Of a stretch of 64,000 bases of DNA, positions 1 to 8,820 are shown one piece after another. The notes under the pieces are model-generated. The model was given only the letters and a program-made list of their open reading frames with translations. It had not been told where the DNA came from and did no database searches. Positions within the stretch are counted from its first letter, which is position 1. Each line of letters opens with the position of its first letter. The translations under genes and the position numbers were made by a program. The stretch is from CAWAXW01 sp963786155 (GTDB lineage Bacteria; Actinomycetota; CADDZG01; WHSQ01), in contig CAWAXW010000006.1 in the NCBI GenBank assembly GCA_963786155.1, forward strand, positions 1,302,001-1,366,000, read 5' to 3'.

Positions 1-543
1 GAGGGCTTCGACGGGGAGGGGATGGAGGAAGTCCAGCTCGTGGTCCGGCGGCACCTCGAGCAGACCGTCGGGCTTGGACACCGCGCTCGCGACCTTGGCG
101 AGGAACTTCGTCCTCGCAACCCCAACCGAGATCGGAAGCCCGACGCGCTCCCGGACCTCGGCTCGCAGGCGCGTGGCGATAGCCATGGGGGAGCCCGAGA
201 TACGCCTCAGACCACCGACATCCAGGAAAGCCTCGTCGATGGACAGCCCCTCGACGAGTCCCGAAGTGTCGTCGAAGACCTCGAACAGCGCCTTGCTGGC
301 ATCCGAATAGGCCGACATCCGGGCGGACACGACCACCGCGTCGGGGCAGAGCCTGAGCGCCCTGGAGACCGGCATCGGGGTGCGCACCCCCCGGGCCTTG
401 GCCTCGTAGCTGGCCGCCAACACGATGCCGGGTCCGACGATGACCGGCCGCCCTCGCAGGCGGGGATCGTCCCGCTGCTCGACCGAGGCGTAGAACGAGT
501 CGACATCGGCATGCAGGATGACCGCCTCCCGGGACACGAACAT
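1..543 (-). CDS. dinB: DNA polymerase IV (Y-family), N-terminal part, cut by window edge
   Basis: Translesion DNA polymerase of the Y family. Reading the minus strand from an ATG at 543 gives 181 uninterrupted codons to the window edge. The protein carries the palm motif HADVDSFYASVEQ near residue 11, which holds the first metal-binding Asp and the steric-gate region. It also carries the second catalytic motif SIDEAFLD near residue 105 and the family signature GVARTKFLAKVASAVSKPDG. The little-finger domain lies beyond the window. The gene is divergent from the amidase, with only 48 bp between them. The plus-strand open frame covering this region is antisense shadow. The family call is secure; the start could also be the GTG two codons downstream. 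Confidence 0.93.
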   Translation of the reverse strand, partial: MFVSREAVILHADVDSFYASVEQRDDPRLRGRPVIVGPGIVLAASYEAKARGVRTPMPVSRALRLCPDAVVVSARMSAYSDASKALFEVFDDTSGLVEGLSIDEAFLDVGGLRRISGSPMAIATRLRAEVRERVGLPISVGVARTKFLAKVASAVSKPDGLLEVPPDHELDFLHPLPVEAL

Positions 544-577
544 ATGTTCGCATCGGGCTACGACAGAAACAAGACGC

Positions 578-583
578 TAGGCT
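578..583 (+). promoter_or_regulatory. -10-like hexamer TAGGCT before the amidase
   Basis: TAGGCT ends 8 nt before the GTG at 592, the spacing expected for a -10 box of a leaderless transcript. The same TAGRCT-plus-7-to-9-nt arrangement precedes uvrB, pgsA and the class V aminotransferase. No clear -35 box or Shine-Dalgarno sequence is seen. Confidence 0.45.
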
Positions 584-591
584 CTCGGCCC

Positions 592-2004
592 GTGGCCGAG
601 CTTGCATTCACATCCGCTATCGAACTGGCACGACTCGTGCGCGAGCGCGAGGTGTCCCCGGTGGAGCTGGTGGAGACCTACCTCGGCCGGATCGACAAGC
701 TCGACGATCAGCTCAACGCCTTCGTGACCGTCGACGGCGACCGGGCCCTCCAAACGGCCGAAGCGGCGACCAAGGCCGTCGGGTCGGGCGAGGAGCTGCC
801 GCCTTTCCACGGCGTGCCGATACCGATCAAGGACCTCACCCCGACCGCGGGGCTCAAGACGACCTTCTCGTCGCGCGCTTACGCCGACCACGTGCCGGAC
901 CAGGACGCGGCGAGCGTTCGGCGGCTGAGAGAGGCTGGATTCATCGTCCTCGGCAAGACCAATGCTCCAGAGTTCGGCACGTTCCCCGACACCCAATCGG
1001 TCCTGAACGGCGTTTGCCATAACCCGTGGGATCTCTCTCGCAACCCGGGAGGTTCGAGTGGGGGAGCGGCGGTGTCGGTCGCGTCGGGGATGGCGCCGGT
1101 GGCTCACGGGAGCGACGGCGGAGGAAGCATCCGTATCCCCGCATCGTGTTGTGGCCTTTTCGGCATCAAACCGGCGCGCGGGCGTATCTCGCACGGCCCC
1201 CACTCCGGTGAGGGCTGGGCCGGGTTCTCGACCGATGGTCCGATCACTCGCAGCGTGGCGGACGCGGCCGCGCTCCTCGATGCCATGTCCGGATACGAGC
1301 CGGGCGATCCCTACTGGGCCCCCGCCCCGGGCCGGCCGTTCGTCCAAGAGGCAGGAGCCGACCCCGGCCGGTTGCGCATAGGGATGACGACGACGGCGAT
1401 GACCGGCGTCCCCGTGGATCCCGCGTGTGAGGCGGCCGCCCACGATGCTGCGGAGCTGCTGCGCTCACTGGGGCACGAGGTCGGGGAGATCTCGCTGGAC
1501 GCGTTGACGGAGTTCGACATCTCCAGCGATTTCATCAAGGTCGTTCAAACGACGACGGCGTATCACCCCGACGTCGATCCAGAGCTCATCGAGCCCGTGA
1601 ATCGTGCCCTCATGGATGCCGCCGAGGCCACCTCGAGCCAGACCTACATCAAGGCCCTGCTGTCCCTCCAAGCGCTGACGCGTGCGGTCGTGCGATTCAT
1701 GTCGGATCTCGACCTGTTGTTGATGCCAACCCTCGGGATGCCGCCGCTTCCCATCGGCTGGATGTACGAGGACGAGGATCCGTGGATGCAGCTGATACGC
1801 GCCGGGATGTTCATCCCGTTCACGCCGCTCGCCAACATCACGGGCCTGCCGGCGGTGTCGCTCCCGCTCTACTGGAACGAGGACGATCTCCCGATCGGCG
1901 TGCAGCTCGTAGGAGGTCCGGCCGACGAGGCGACGTTGCTCAGGGTCTCGGCGCAGCTAGAGCAAGCCAGGCCCTGGGCCGATCGGCGCCCGCCCGTCTC
2001 TTGA
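592..2004 (+). CDS. Amidase (amidase signature family)
   Basis: Amidase signature enzyme of 470 residues, hydrolysing an unidentified amide. The Ser-cisSer-Lys triad is visible: Lys in GVPIPIKDLT, the Ser-rich loop in NPGGSSGGAAVSVASG, and the nucleophile in HGSDGGGSIRIPASCCG. I chose GTG 592 because the protein then begins VAELAFTSAIELARLVRE, a normal family N-terminus, and because a TAGGCT box lies 8 nt upstream. The frame stays open upstream only as antisense of dinB. The C-terminus has the usual NITGLPAVSLPLYWNEDDLP core and the length is typical. Substrate cannot be inferred; GatA is unlikely because no gatB or gatC is adjacent. Confidence 0.88.
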   Translation: MAELAFTSAIELARLVREREVSPVELVETYLGRIDKLDDQLNAFVTVDGDRALQTAEAATKAVGSGEELPPFHGVPIPIKDLTPTAGLKTTFSSRAYADHVPDQDAASVRRLREAGFIVLGKTNAPEFGTFPDTQSVLNGVCHNPWDLSRNPGGSSGGAAVSVASGMAPVAHGSDGGGSIRIPASCCGLFGIKPARGRISHGPHSGEGWAGFSTDGPITRSVADAAALLDAMSGYEPGDPYWAPAPGRPFVQEAGADPGRLRIGMTTTAMTGVPVDPACEAAAHDAAELLRSLGHEVGEISLDALTEFDISSDFIKVVQTTTAYHPDVDPELIEPVNRALMDAAEATSSQTYIKALLSLQALTRAVVRFMSDLDLLLMPTLGMPPLPIGWMYEDEDPWMQLIRAGMFIPFTPLANITGLPAVSLPLYWNEDDLPIGVQLVGGPADEATLLRVSAQLEQARPWADRRPPVS

Positions 2005-2017
2005 ATCGAGGCGTTGA

Positions 2018-3829
2018 CTAGGAGTCGGAGTCTCCGCCACCGGAACCGCCGCCACCACCACCTGAATCGCCACCACCACCACCTGAATCGCCGCCACCAC
2101 CACCTGAATCGCCACCACCGGCGTCCCCGCCTCCGCCTCCGCCACTTCCGCCGCCTGCATCGTCGGTGCCGCCGCCTAGGTCGCCGTCGTCGTTCTCCTT
2201 GCCGGGGTCGCCTGGCGGATCGTTGATGTCGGTGAAGCCACCACTGTCCGAGCCACCACCGCCATTTCCGTCCGAACCTCCGCCACCGTCGCCGGCTCCG
2301 GCGCCGTCTCCAACGTCTCCGGAGTCATCTTCGCCGCCGGTGCCTGCGTCCGAGCTCCCGGCGTCATCTTCTGATGTCGTTCCGGGGTCTTCCTCGTTTC
2401 CGATGGCCCCGGCGTCCTCGCTCCGCGTGCTCTCGCCTGTGTCCCCGTCATGAGCACCGTCGCCCGAGAGGGGATTCGATTCACCTTGGCCGGATCCGTC
2501 ATTCGAGCCCTGCGCGCTGCCCGAGTCGCCTGCTTGAGACCCGTCGGCAAAGGGGCCGGGTTTCGCGCCGTCGGAGGAGCGGGCGTACTCGCCGACGGCG
2601 CCCCCGACCTTTAGGAACTTGGGACGGTCGCCGCGCGGCCGGTCACCCTTACCGCTCTCGTCCGCCTCCGGACGGTTTTGCTTGGGGGCGGGGCGTGCTT
2701 GCTTGTCGGAGTGATGCTTGGTGTGTGACACGAGTGTGCTCTGTGGCCGGATCTGCTCTGGGATCCTCACTGCGCCGACCGAAGCAGCAACGCCGACGAC
2801 GGTAACGGCCACTCCTCCGGCGAGGCTCGAGATCCCGACTCGCTTGCCCACCTGCAGTCCGTTCCGGAAGGCTCGCCGAAGATTGGGAAGGAGAGCGGCC
2901 AGGGACGCCAACGCAGGGATCGGCGTCGGAACCTGCTCTAAGAAACATGCGACGACGTGAGGGTCGAATTGTCGCCCCGACTCCGCTTTGATGATGTCCA
3001 ACGCTCTCTTCGTGTCCGACTTGAGCCGGTACGACCGGGTCGATGTGATCGCGTCGAAGGTGTCGGCCACCGCGATGATTCTGGCCAAGCGCGGGATGTC
3101 CAAACCCGTGAGTCGATCGGGGTAACCCAACCCATCCCATCGCTCGTGATGATGCCGGACGGCCAGCGTCACCTTCTCGTTACCGAGTGCCGCCACCATC
3201 TCGGCTCCTGCGGCGGAGTGTTCCTGCATCAGGAGGCGCTCGGCAGGGGTCAGAGGTCCCGCCTTGTGGATGACCGCGTCGGGAACTGCGATCTTCCCGA
3301 CGTCGTGGACCTCAGCAGCCAAGCGAAGGTTCTCGAGGTCGCTCAGCGTCACGCCCATGGCGACCGCCGTTCGATACGCGTATCTAGCCACCCGGCGGGA
3401 GTGGCCGTAGGTGTAGGGGTCCTTGGACTCGAGCGCCGTCGCGATCTCCCGCAGGATCCTGGTTTGGTCGTCGCGGCTGATGGCTTTGACCGAGGGATGG
3501 GCAAGCCTTCCCGTGCCCGTCAGAAGGGTGCGTTCGGCCCGCCGGCGGATCGCCCACGACCACAGCATGAGATCCCCGAAGGACGTCTCGGACGATTGGG
3601 GCGAGCGGGCCCACAGCTTGGTCCCGGCCGCGGAGAAGAAGCATGAAAGCACCAGCGAGACCGCCGTGACGGCCATCGCCGAGGGGTCGGGATCGTATGT
3701 CCAGAGCAGGCTGTAGGCGCCCGCCGCGGGGGCTGCGACCACGGCCAGGGTCGCCAAGAGCGCGACTCGGAGCGATGGCCCCCCTGCACCTCGCGTGCCT
3801 GCCACGAGAGAACCCCCCTGATAGCTCAT
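2018..3829 (-). CDS. Membrane-bound HD-GYP protein with long Gly/Ser/Asp-rich tail (paralogue 1)
   Basis: Putative c-di-GMP phosphodiesterase of 603 residues. Two N-terminal hydrophobic segments (about residues 20-70) are followed by an HD-GYP domain with HDVGKIAVPD and HHERWDGLGYPD, so the catalytic residues are present. Near residue 350 a third hydrophobic stretch (ISSLAGGVAVTVVGVAASVG) precedes about 230 residues of low complexity, ending in tandem GGGGGDS units. The third segment would place this tail outside the membrane; that is inference. It is the last gene of a minus-strand run with the STAS protein, the anti-sigma kinase and a second HD-GYP paralogue of the same architecture. A TAGCCT box lies upstream of the start. 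Confidence 0.87.
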   Translation of the reverse strand: MSYQGGSLVAGTRGAGGPSLRVALLATLAVVAAPAAGAYSLLWTYDPDPSAMAVTAVSLVLSCFFSAAGTKLWARSPQSSETSFGDLMLWSWAIRRRAERTLLTGTGRLAHPSVKAISRDDQTRILREIATALESKDPYTYGHSRRVARYAYRTAVAMGVTLSDLENLRLAAEVHDVGKIAVPDAVIHKAGPLTPAERLLMQEHSAAGAEMVAALGNEKVTLAVRHHHERWDGLGYPDRLTGLDIPRLARIIAVADTFDAITSTRSYRLKSDTKRALDIIKAESGRQFDPHVVACFLEQVPTPIPALASLAALLPNLRRAFRNGLQVGKRVGISSLAGGVAVTVVGVAASVGAVRIPEQIRPQSTLVSHTKHHSDKQARPAPKQNRPEADESGKGDRPRGDRPKFLKVGGAVGEYARSSDGAKPGPFADGSQAGDSGSAQGSNDGSGQGESNPLSGDGAHDGDTGESTRSEDAGAIGNEEDPGTTSEDDAGSSDAGTGGEDDSGDVGDGAGAGDGGGGSDGNGGGGSDSGGFTDINDPPGDPGKENDDGDLGGGTDDAGGGSGGGGGGDAGGGDSGGGGGDSGGGGGDSGGGGGGSGGGDSDS

Positions 3830-3919
3830 CTTTAGGCCATCGGCAGGCTAGGCGGGGACCTTCACCTCATTTCCTCGATTACGGATGGAGGGCAGTGGCT
3901 AGGCGCCGGGCCAGGCCGT

Positions 3920-4279
3920 TCAGGCGGCTCCGGCCGCGCTCAGTGCATCGGCCTCGGTGGCGTGGATCCCGATCGCATCGTCGAGCCGGGTCAACTCGAA
4001 TATCTGCCGGTAGTGGTCGTTCAACCCGCACGCCATGAGGCGCTGCTTCTGCCGGTTGGCGCGCACCAAAAACGTGACGAGCATCCCGATGCCACCACTG
4101 TTCATGTACTCGAGACCGCTGAAGTTGAGCACGATGGTCTTGACCCGATCGCCCCCGCCCTCGTCGTATGCCTTCATGAGGACGCCCTCGGCCGCCGAGG
4201 TGACATCGCCCTTGATATCGATCACGGTGGCGTTGTCTCCGACCTTTCTCGCGGTCATCGTGACGCTCATCTCTGCCAT
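3920..4279 (-). CDS. STAS-domain anti-sigma factor antagonist (RsbV/SpoIIAA-like)
   Basis: Single STAS domain of 119 residues. The expected phosphorylatable Ser is in LEYMNSGGIGML, preceded by the strand TIVLNFSGL. In this family the unphosphorylated protein binds the partner kinase and so releases a sigma factor or other target. It lies 9 bp downstream of the HATPase gene, which is the natural partner, and upstream of HD-GYP paralogue 1. No sigma factor gene is in the window, so the output is unknown. Length and fold signature are typical. Confidence 0.88.
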   Translation of the reverse strand: MAEMSVTMTARKVGDNATVIDIKGDVTSAAEGVLMKAYDEGGGDRVKTIVLNFSGLEYMNSGGIGMLVTFLVRANRQKQRLMACGLNDHYRQIFELTRLDDAIGIHATEADALSAAGAA

Positions 4280-4288
4280 ACGACCTCC

Positions 4289-4777
4289 TTAGCTCCCATC
4301 GTGTTGCCTTCCTTTGAGGTGAAGGACGAGCTCAATCGTGTGGTTTGTATCGTTGCTCGACACATTTATCTCGTCGACCATGTTCTCGATGAGGAACAGA
4401 CCCCAGCCGCGCGGCTTCTGCAGACCGGCGAGCTTCCCATCGAGATCGGGCATCTCGACCTCTGGCATCTCTTGTCGGCCCCCGCCCCCGCGATCGGTGA
4501 TGAGGACGCGAACGTCCCCTGATGTCGCCATTACGCGTACGCCCACGCTTAGGGTCGCATCGCCCTCGTTCCCGTGCTCGATTGCGTTCATGGCGGCCTC
4601 TGCAACCGCGGTCTTCAGGTTCTCGAAACGGGGACCAGGGATGCCGAGTCCGGCCACGGCCGCGGCCACCCGGTCCATGACCTCACGTTCGTTGCCCTCT
4701 ACGCTCGGAAGCTCGAACTCGGCGAGGATCTCGAGACCACTTGTAGCCGGCGTCGAGCGTGATTCGCTCTTCTTCAC
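4289..4777 (-). CDS. Anti-sigma factor serine kinase (RsbW/SpoIIAB-like HATPase)
   Basis: ATP-binding protein of 162 residues in the GHKL family. The N box is visible as AVAEAAMNAIEHGNEGD, the G1 box as VLITDRGGG and the G2-like segment as RGWGLFLIENMVDEI. The known role is to bind a sigma factor or other partner and to phosphorylate the STAS antagonist, which is encoded immediately downstream. It is embedded between two HD-GYP genes, which suggests crosstalk between partner switching and c-di-GMP; that link is inference from position only. Confidence 0.88.
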   Translation of the reverse strand: MKKSESRSTPATSGLEILAEFELPSVEGNEREVMDRVAAAVAGLGIPGPRFENLKTAVAEAAMNAIEHGNEGDATLSVGVRVMATSGDVRVLITDRGGGGRQEMPEVEMPDLDGKLAGLQKPRGWGLFLIENMVDEINVSSNDTNHTIELVLHLKGRQHDGS

Positions 4778-4836
4778 GGGTCCAGCGTAAGGCCGTAGGA
4801 GATGTTGCCCTGGTCGAGCGGTGATCAGCTTGGCTG

Positions 4837-6546
4837 TCAGCCCTGTTTCTTGTCCTTGTCGTTCCCGGAGCCGTTGTCGTTGTCGTCTGGGTTGTCGTCC
4901 TTGGTCTTGTCCGGGTCGGACTTGCCCTCGTCGGGCTGGTCCTCGTTCTTATCGTTGTCCTCGTCGTTCCCGGAGCCGTTGTCGTTGTCGTCTGGGTTGT
5001 CGTCCTTGGTCTTGTCCGGGTCGGACTTGTCCTTGTCCTCGTCCTTGTTCGAGCTCGCCGAGCTCTGATTCGAGGTTCCCGAATCGTCGCCGTCGCCGGT
5101 GCCGTCGTCCTCGTCTCCTTCTTCGTCGGGGAGGCCCGGCTCCTCGTCCTCATTCTTGCCTTCGTCCTCGACGACGATAGAAGAGGGTTCGTTGCGGTCC
5201 GGGGTGTTCGACCCGTGCCCGTGCGAGCCGTTCCCGTTGTTCGTGGCCCCGCCCGACTGTTGCGATACGTCGACGTCACCGCCGCCGCGCTTCCCATCCG
5301 TTCTCGACCGGTCGTCGGAAACGGGAGCCAGGATCCGGTCGGTAGAGCGGTTCTTCGGTGAGCTGACCTTTGCCGCCAGATTCTGGGTCGTCGGTTGCCG
5401 TTCGAATCGAACTCCCGCGACGCGGTCTTCGATCCCCGAGTCGCCGGACTCCGCCACCGCGGCCACCGGCGCCTGGCGTGTGTGCTCGATAGTGGCGGGC
5501 GGAGCCAAGGTGGCCCCCCCGATCGCCATCGTTGCACCTGCCGCCGCCACTCCTCCAGACAGGCTTGCGATGCCGAAACGCTTCGTCGCCAAAGTTGCTT
5601 CACCGAAGAAGTGGCGAAGGTTCGGGGCAAGGGATCCGAGTGCGCCGAGCGCAGGCACGGCGGCAGAGAGCTGTGTGATGAACGCCTCGACCACGCGGGG
5701 ATCCAATTGGCGCCCAGATTCGGCGCGCAGAACCTGAACCGCCGCTCTTCGATCGGACTTCACCCGGTAGGGACGGGTCGAGGTGATCGCGTCATAGGTG
5801 TCTGCGACCGCGATCAGCCGAGCGAGAAGGGGGATGTCTTCACCCGAGAGGCCGTCCGGGTAGCCGAGGCCGTCCCAGCGTTCGTGGTGATGGCGGATGG
5901 CGTCTGCGACGTTGTTCCCGAGAACGGCGACCATCCCGGCCCCAACCACCGCATGGCTCTGCATCGTGAGCTGTTCCTCGATCGAGAGAGCAGTCTCCTT
6001 GCGGATGATGCGATCGGGGACCTGGATCTTGCCCACATCGTGCAGCTCCGCAGCGAGGCGGAGGTCTTCGAGATCGGTGACCGTCATGCCCATCGCCACA
6101 GCGGTCCGGTAGGACTGGCGGGCGACCCGCTTCGAGTGACCAAGGGTGTAGGGGTCTTTGGCTTCGAGCGCCGCGGCGACGTCGTGCAGGGCCTTCAGCT
6201 GCCGCTCCCGGCTCATCGTGGTCCCCGGCCGGGCGTGGAGGACCCCGGCACCTTCGGCGAGCGCCCGGTCGGCGCGACGGCGACGCACCCACGACCACAC
6301 CATGAGCTCCCCGAAAGAGGTCTCGGCCGATTCGGGGCGCCGCATCCAGAGAGCGGTCCCGATCGTGGATGCCAGGCAGGCGACGGCCAGGCTGGCGAGG
6401 GTGGTGGCCATGGCGGGCGGGTCGGGCTCGAGCAGGTAGAGGGCCGCGTAGATCGACAGGGCCGGGGCGACGATCACCGCGAAGGTCGCAGCCACCGCAT
6501 AACGGAACGCTGGAGCCGGTCCCGTTCGAACCGAGAGATGCTTCAT
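4837..6546 (-). CDS. Membrane-bound HD-GYP protein with long acidic Asp/Lys/Asn tail (paralogue 2)
   Basis: Putative c-di-GMP phosphodiesterase of 569 residues, paralogous to the gene at 2018-3829. ATG 6546 gives MKHLSVRTGP followed by two hydrophobic segments; the open frame upstream is antisense of uvrB. The HD-GYP domain has HDVGKIQVPD and HHERWDGLGYPDG. After the domain come a conserved linker and a hydrophobic stretch (IASLSGGVAAAGATMAIGG), then about 220 residues rich in Asp, Lys, Asn and Ser. The extreme C-terminus holds a 22-residue unit duplicated within a 66-bp exact DNA repeat. It is the first gene of the run leading into the kinase and STAS genes. Confidence 0.87.
   Translation of the reverse strand: MKHLSVRTGPAPAFRYAVAATFAVIVAPALSIYAALYLLEPDPPAMATTLASLAVACLASTIGTALWMRRPESAETSFGELMVWSWVRRRRADRALAEGAGVLHARPGTTMSRERQLKALHDVAAALEAKDPYTLGHSKRVARQSYRTAVAMGMTVTDLEDLRLAAELHDVGKIQVPDRIIRKETALSIEEQLTMQSHAVVGAGMVAVLGNNVADAIRHHHERWDGLGYPDGLSGEDIPLLARLIAVADTYDAITSTRPYRVKSDRRAAVQVLRAESGRQLDPRVVEAFITQLSAAVPALGALGSLAPNLRHFFGEATLATKRFGIASLSGGVAAAGATMAIGGATLAPPATIEHTRQAPVAAVAESGDSGIEDRVAGVRFERQPTTQNLAAKVSSPKNRSTDRILAPVSDDRSRTDGKRGGGDVDVSQQSGGATNNGNGSHGHGSNTPDRNEPSSIVVEDEGKNEDEEPGLPDEEGDEDDGTGDGDDSGTSNQSSASSNKDEDKDKSDPDKTKDDNPDDNDNGSGNDEDNDKNEDQPDEGKSDPDKTKDDNPDDNDNGSGNDKDKKQG
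4859..4924. repeat. 66-bp direct repeat, copy 1, in the HD-GYP paralogue 2 tail
   Basis: Exact copy of the sequence at 4964-5029. On the coding (minus) strand it encodes the unit KSDPDKTKDDNPDDNDNGSG of the acidic tail. In-frame duplication by slippage or recombination is the likely origin. Confidence 0.85.
4964..5029. repeat. 66-bp direct repeat, copy 2, in the HD-GYP paralogue 2 tail
   Basis: Second exact copy, starting 105 bp after copy 1. The two units are separated by a short, similarly acidic linker. Confidence 0.85.
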
Positions 6547-6659
6547 CCAACCCCTCCCGTAGCTTCTCCGACGCCTGTCCTTGCCCGAGTGCCGTGGATA
6601 CAACGCAGAGACCCGACGTTGTGTTATGCCCCCGCTACGCTCCGCTAACACCCGACTAC

Positions 6660-6740
6660 GAAGATTTTTTCGCGACCTGGGCTCCGACCGCCAAATCTTC
6701 CAGATCGACCCCCGATTTTCGCCTCCAAACCGGAAGATTT
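6660..6740. promoter_or_regulatory. Three GAAGATTT-type motifs upstream of uvrB
   Basis: GAAGATTTT at 6660, AAATCTTCC at 6693 and GGAAGATTT at 6732 lie in the 237-bp gap between HD-GYP paralogue 2 and uvrB. The last two form a 9-bp inverted repeat. I see no actinobacterial LexA box. The function is unknown; an operator or a looped site is possible. Confidence 0.3.
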
Positions 6741-6770
6741 CGTCCGGGTGGACCTGTCTCACCGTCCTCC

Positions 6771-6776
6771 TAGACT
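6771..6776 (+). promoter_or_regulatory. -10-like hexamer TAGACT before uvrB
   Basis: TAGACT ends 7 nt before the uvrB ATG at 6784, consistent with a leaderless promoter. The pgsA start has the same hexamer at the same spacing. Confidence 0.5.
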
Positions 6777-6783
6777 CTTTTCG

Positions 6784-8788
6784 ATGCCCCCGTTCAAGGT
6801 CGTGGCCGATTTCGAGCCCTCCGGAGACCAGCCGGCGGCCATCGACGCGCTCTCCGAAGCGGTCATGGCGGGAAGCCGCTTCCTGACCCTGCTCGGGGCC
6901 ACCGGGACCGGGAAGACGGCGACGGCCGCCTGGGCGGTCGAGCGGATCCAGAAGCCCACGCTCGTCATCGCCCCGAACAAGTCCCTGGCGGCCCAGCTCT
7001 GCAACGAGTTCAAGCAGTTCTTCCCGCACAACGCGGTCGAGTACTTCGTCAGCTACTACGACTATTACCAGCCCGAGGCCTACGTCCCCAGCTCCGACAC
7101 CTATATAGAGAAGGACAGCTCGATCAACGACGAGATCGAGCGCCTGCGCCACTCGGCGACGAGCGCTTTGCTTCAGCGCAAGGACGTGCTGATCGTGGCG
7201 AGCGTTTCGTCGATCTTCGGCTTGGGCTCGCCCGAGGAGTACCTCAATCAGGTCGTCGACCTCGCCCGCGGTGGCACGGCCGATCGCGACTTCATCCTTC
7301 AGAAGCTGGTCGACATCCAATACGAGCGCAACGACGTGAACTTCGTGCGGGGCAAGTTCCGGGCGCGCGGCGACACGATCGAGATCTTCCCGGCCTACGA
7401 GGAGAACGCGATCCGCGTCGAGCTGTTCGGCGACGAGGTCGACCGCATCATCAGGCTCGATCCTCTGACCGGCGAGATCCTCGGCGAGCTCGACCACGTC
7501 ACCATCTACCCGGGCTCCCACTACGTGGCTTCGCGCGAGAACATGGAGCGGGCCATCGTCCAGATCGAGGCCGAGCTCGGCGACCGGCTTCAGATGCTCA
7601 CGGGCGAGAACAAGCTGCTCGAGGCCCAACGACTGCGGATGCGTACCGAATACGACCTCGAGATGATGCGCGAGGTCGGCTTCTGCAATGGGATCGAGAA
7701 CTACGCCCGCCACATCGAGGGCCGCGAGCCCGGCACGAAGCCGAACACGCTGATCGACTACTTCCCGAAGGACTTCCTCGTCGTCTTCGACGAGAGCCAC
7801 GTCACCGTCCCGCAGCTCAACGGCATGTACGAGGGCGACATGTCGCGCAAACGGACCTTGGTGGAGCACGGATTCCGGCTGCCCAGCGCGCTCGACAACC
7901 GCCCGCTGCGCTTCGACGAGTTCCTGGACACGGTTCCTCAGATCGTCTTCATGAGCGCGACCCCTGGCCCCTTCGAGTTGCGCAACTCCCCTCAGCCGGT
8001 CGAGCAACTGGTTCGCCCGACGGGGCTGGTCGACCCCGAGGTGATCGATGCGCCCCACGAAGGGCCAGATCGACGACCTGATGGAGGAGATCCGCAAGCG
8101 CACCGAGGCCGAGCAGCGCGTGCTCGTGACGACGCTAACGAAGAAGATGGCGGAGGACCTCACCGACTACCTGCTCGAGTCGGGCGTGCGGGTCCGCTAC
8201 CTGCACTCAGACATCGACACGGTCGAGCGGATCGAGATCCTGCGCGATCTCAGGCTCGGCGAGTTCGACGTTCTGGTCGGGATCAACCTCCTGCGGGAGG
8301 GCCTGGACCTGCCCGAGGTGTCGCTTGTCGCCATCCTCGACGCCGACAAGGAGGGCTACCTGCGCTCGCAGACCTCGCTGATCCAGACGATCGGGCGCGC
8401 CGCCCGCCACGTCGAGGGCCAGGTCATCATGTACGCCGACGAGGTCACCGAGTCGATGCGCAAGGCGATCAGCGAGACCCAACGACGCCGCCAGATCCAG
8501 CTCGCCTACAACGCCGAGATGGGGATCAACCCCCAATCGATCATCAAGGCCGTAAACGACATCCTGATCATGGGCATGGGCCGCCGGGGGACCGACCAAA
8601 CCGTCCCGACCAAATCGAAGAGCCGCCGCAACGAAACCTTCGGCGGAAGCCCCGACGAGCTCCGCCGCCTGATCATGCAACTCGAAGAAGAGATGCACCA
8701 AGCAGCAGAAGACCTCCGCTTCGAGTACGCAGCCCGCATCCGAGACGAGATCCACGACCTCCGCCGAGAGCTCCGAGAAGTCGGCTGA
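6784..8788 (+). CDS. uvrB: Excinuclease ABC subunit B, with one frame disruption
   Basis: Damage-recognition helicase of nucleotide excision repair. ATG 6784 starts MPPFKVVADFEPSGDQ. Walker A is GATGTGKTA, the beta-hairpin is YYDYYQPEAYVPSSDTYI, and the DEAD-like box is DESHVTVPQ. The C-terminal UVR motif that contacts UvrC is present near the stop. An apparent extra C in the CCCC run near 8052 shifts the frame; removing it joins VIDAP to TKGQIDDLMEE without losing a residue. I treat the gene as intact apart from this error or mutation. uvrA lies elsewhere in the window at 17.0 kb, so the two are not an operon. Confidence 0.93.
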
Positions 8789-8820
8789 GCAGATCGACTC
8801 GGTTCCAGCGGCCGGCTCGG

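Noticed and set aside
22..590. N-terminal extension of the amidase open frame
   Set aside because: The residues are antisense of dinB; the amidase family start fits GTG 592.
2030..2140. CRISPR-like short repeats at the 3' end of HD-GYP paralogue 1
   Set aside because: They are in-frame Gly/Asp/Ser codon repeats without spacers.
6547..8163. Long minus-strand open frame upstream of HD-GYP paralogue 2
   Set aside because: It is antisense of uvrB and has shadow-type composition; ATG 6546 is a normal start.
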